DNA of 64,000 nucleotides, from contig NZ_JRVC01000005.1 in the NCBI RefSeq assembly GCF_000807925.1, positions 124,001 to 188,000 of the forward strand, read 5' to 3'. Each line of letters starts with the position of its first letter. Position 1 is the stretch's first letter. The position numbers were made by a program, and so were the translations under genes. This document shows positions 63,105 to 64,000 of this stretch, piece after piece. The DNA is from Novosphingobium subterraneum (GTDB taxonomy: Bacteria; Pseudomonadota; Alphaproteobacteria; Sphingomonadales; Sphingomonadaceae). Under the pieces are notes generated by a model that was not told the DNA's origin, did not search any database, and saw only the letters and a program-made list of their open reading frames with translations.

Positions 63105-63557
63105 ATGGCGATGTCCATGGGTTCCGGCAGCGGAGGCGGCAGAGGTCGCAGGGGGCGTGGCGGTCGTGCCGCGATGAGCGAAATCAACGTCACCCCGCTG
63201 GTCGACGTCATGCTCGTGCTGCTGATCATCTTCATGGTCACCGCGCCGATGCTGGCCGCTGGCGTGCCGGTCGACTTGCCCGACAGCAAGGCGGACCCGC
63301 TCGACCAGCAGCAGGACCAGATCACCGTCACTATCGATGCTCAGGGCAACGTCTTCCTCGATGATCAGCAGCTCGCCCCCGGCGAGCTGACCGACCGCCT
63401 TGCCGGGCTGCAGAAGGGGCCGAAGCCCCCGCTGGTGACCTTGCGCGCAGATCGCGTGCTCGATTGGGGCCGCGTCGCTGCCGTGATGGGAGAGTTGAAC
63501 GCTGCGGGCTTCAAGTCGATCTCGCTGGTCACCAACAGTTCATCCGCACCGCAATAG
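63105..63557 (+). CDS. tolR: Tol-Pal system protein TolR
   Basis: This 150-residue ExbD/TolR protein has an N-terminal Gly/Ser/Arg-rich stretch, one transmembrane helix with the key Asp ([19 protein letters not shown]) and a periplasmic domain ([16 protein letters not shown]). It pairs with TolQ. The Gly-rich [20 protein letters not shown] start is unusual in composition but common in this family. Confidence 0.94.
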   Translation: MAMSMGSGSGGGRGRRGRGGRAAMSEINVTPLVDVMLVLLIIFMVTAPMLAAGVPVDLPDSKADPLDQQQDQITVTIDAQGNVFLDDQQLAPGELTDRLAGLQKGPKPPLVTLRADRVLDWGRVAAVMGELNAAGFKSISLVTNSSSAPQ

Positions 63558-63567
63558 GTCAGAAGCG

Positions 63568-64000
63568 ATGCGCGATCCTACCGCAGGAGGACTCTCGAAG
63601 CAGGAAGGCGCAGGGCTGGCCATTGCCGCGCTGGCTCACGCGGGCCTGCTCGGCTTCCTCATGCTTTCCCCACCGGGCAAGACGGTGAAGCCACCGCCGC
63701 AGCGCATGGAAGTGACGTTCTCCGAAGAGATTGCCGATCAGTCGACCTCGCCCGACCCCATGGCCGAGGCGGCGCCTGACGTTGCGCCCGAACTGGGCGA
63801 GCCCGCGCCTGAGCCGGTTGCGCAACCGCAGCCGCTGCCTGAGCCGCCCAGACCCGTTCCACCGCCGCCGCAACCGCAGCCCAAGCCGGTGCCCGCGCCG
63901 CCCAAGCCCGCGCCCAAGCCGCAGCCGCAACCAAAGCCTGCACCGCCCAAACCGGCGCCGCCAAGGCCTGCTCCTCCGAAGCCCGCTCCTGCAAAGCCGG
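63568..64000 (+). CDS. tolA: TolA-like cell envelope protein, N-terminal part
   Basis: The gene runs off the window. It starts at ATG 63568, 10 bases after tolR, with one transmembrane helix (GLAIAALAHAGLLGFLML) and then a periplasmic Pro/Lys/Ala-rich tether (PPKPAPKPQPQPKPAPPKP repeats). This is TolA/TonB-like; its position after tolQR makes TolA the call. The C-terminal domain that binds TolB/Pal is beyond the end. Confidence 0.85.
   Translation, partial: MRDPTAGGLSKQEGAGLAIAALAHAGLLGFLMLSPPGKTVKPPPQRMEVTFSEEIADQSTSPDPMAEAAPDVAPELGEPAPEPVAQPQPLPEPPRPVPPPPQPQPKPVPAPPKPAPKPQPQPKPAPPKPAPPRPAPPKPAPAKP

Overview
This window reads as an ordinary stretch of alphaproteobacterial chromosome, most likely from Sphingomonadales (Novosphingobium-like). 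The evidence is uniformly GC-rich coding sequence; alphaproteobacterial families (DciA/DUF721, DUF1489, alpha-type SspB, MucR, plant-type GshA, class II DAHP synthase, a Fur without CxxC); a his gene order hisB-hisH-x-hisA-hisF-x-hisE; and intergenic palindromes of the kind scattered through sphingomonad genomes. I found no rRNA, tRNA, CRISPR array, insertion sequence or prophage. No gap without a gene reaches 300 bases. The first gene lacks its 5' end and the last (TolA-like) lacks its 3' end.

Layout. 1-3.4 kb: YfgM-like TPR protein, BamB, a membrane methyltransferase. 3.4-5.9 kb (minus): gshA with a coupled monooxygenase-like gene, and rsmE. 5.9-8.6 kb: ubiA, then a glyoxalase-fold plus arylamine N-acetyltransferase pair divergent from soxR across a perfect SoxR box. 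8.6-18.3 kb: divergent operons dciA-dsbA-dsbA-smc (minus) and mutY-serine hydrolase-nudC-frnE-like dsbA (plus). 18.3-28 kb: DUF1489, mgtE, cyclophilin, gltX, an unknown gene framed by two mirror-image operators, nadE, prs, an AraC regulator and a histidinol-phosphatase-type hisN. 28-37 kb (minus): nfuA-tsaB-rimI, mucR, fur-plsC-miaB-phoH-ybeY-corC-lysR and small genes. 37-44 kb: secreted FKBP isomerase, M16 protease and an orphan TadG-TadE-TadE operon. 44-45.4 kb: class II DAHP synthase.

45.5-55.1 kb is the most distinctive accessory region. A minus-strand operon (SDR, MFS, ACAD10/11-type acyl-CoA dehydrogenase, zinc alcohol dehydrogenase, APH-type kinase) faces a plus-strand operon (two acyl-CoA dehydrogenases, SDR). 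The kinase and ACAD10/11-type dehydrogenase resemble a split version of the fused ACAD10/11 enzymes and the LvaA/LvaC pair, which suggests breakdown of 4-hydroxyacyl-CoA substrates. The tandem dehydrogenases look like a heteromeric enzyme in which only one subunit keeps the catalytic glutamate.

55.2-64 kb: gmk, an unknown small protein and sspB (minus), then histidine synthesis interrupted by a GH130-type glycosidase gene and a 54-residue PEP-CTERM-like mini-protein, then a HIT protein and the tol operon (ybgC-tolQ-tolR-tolA).
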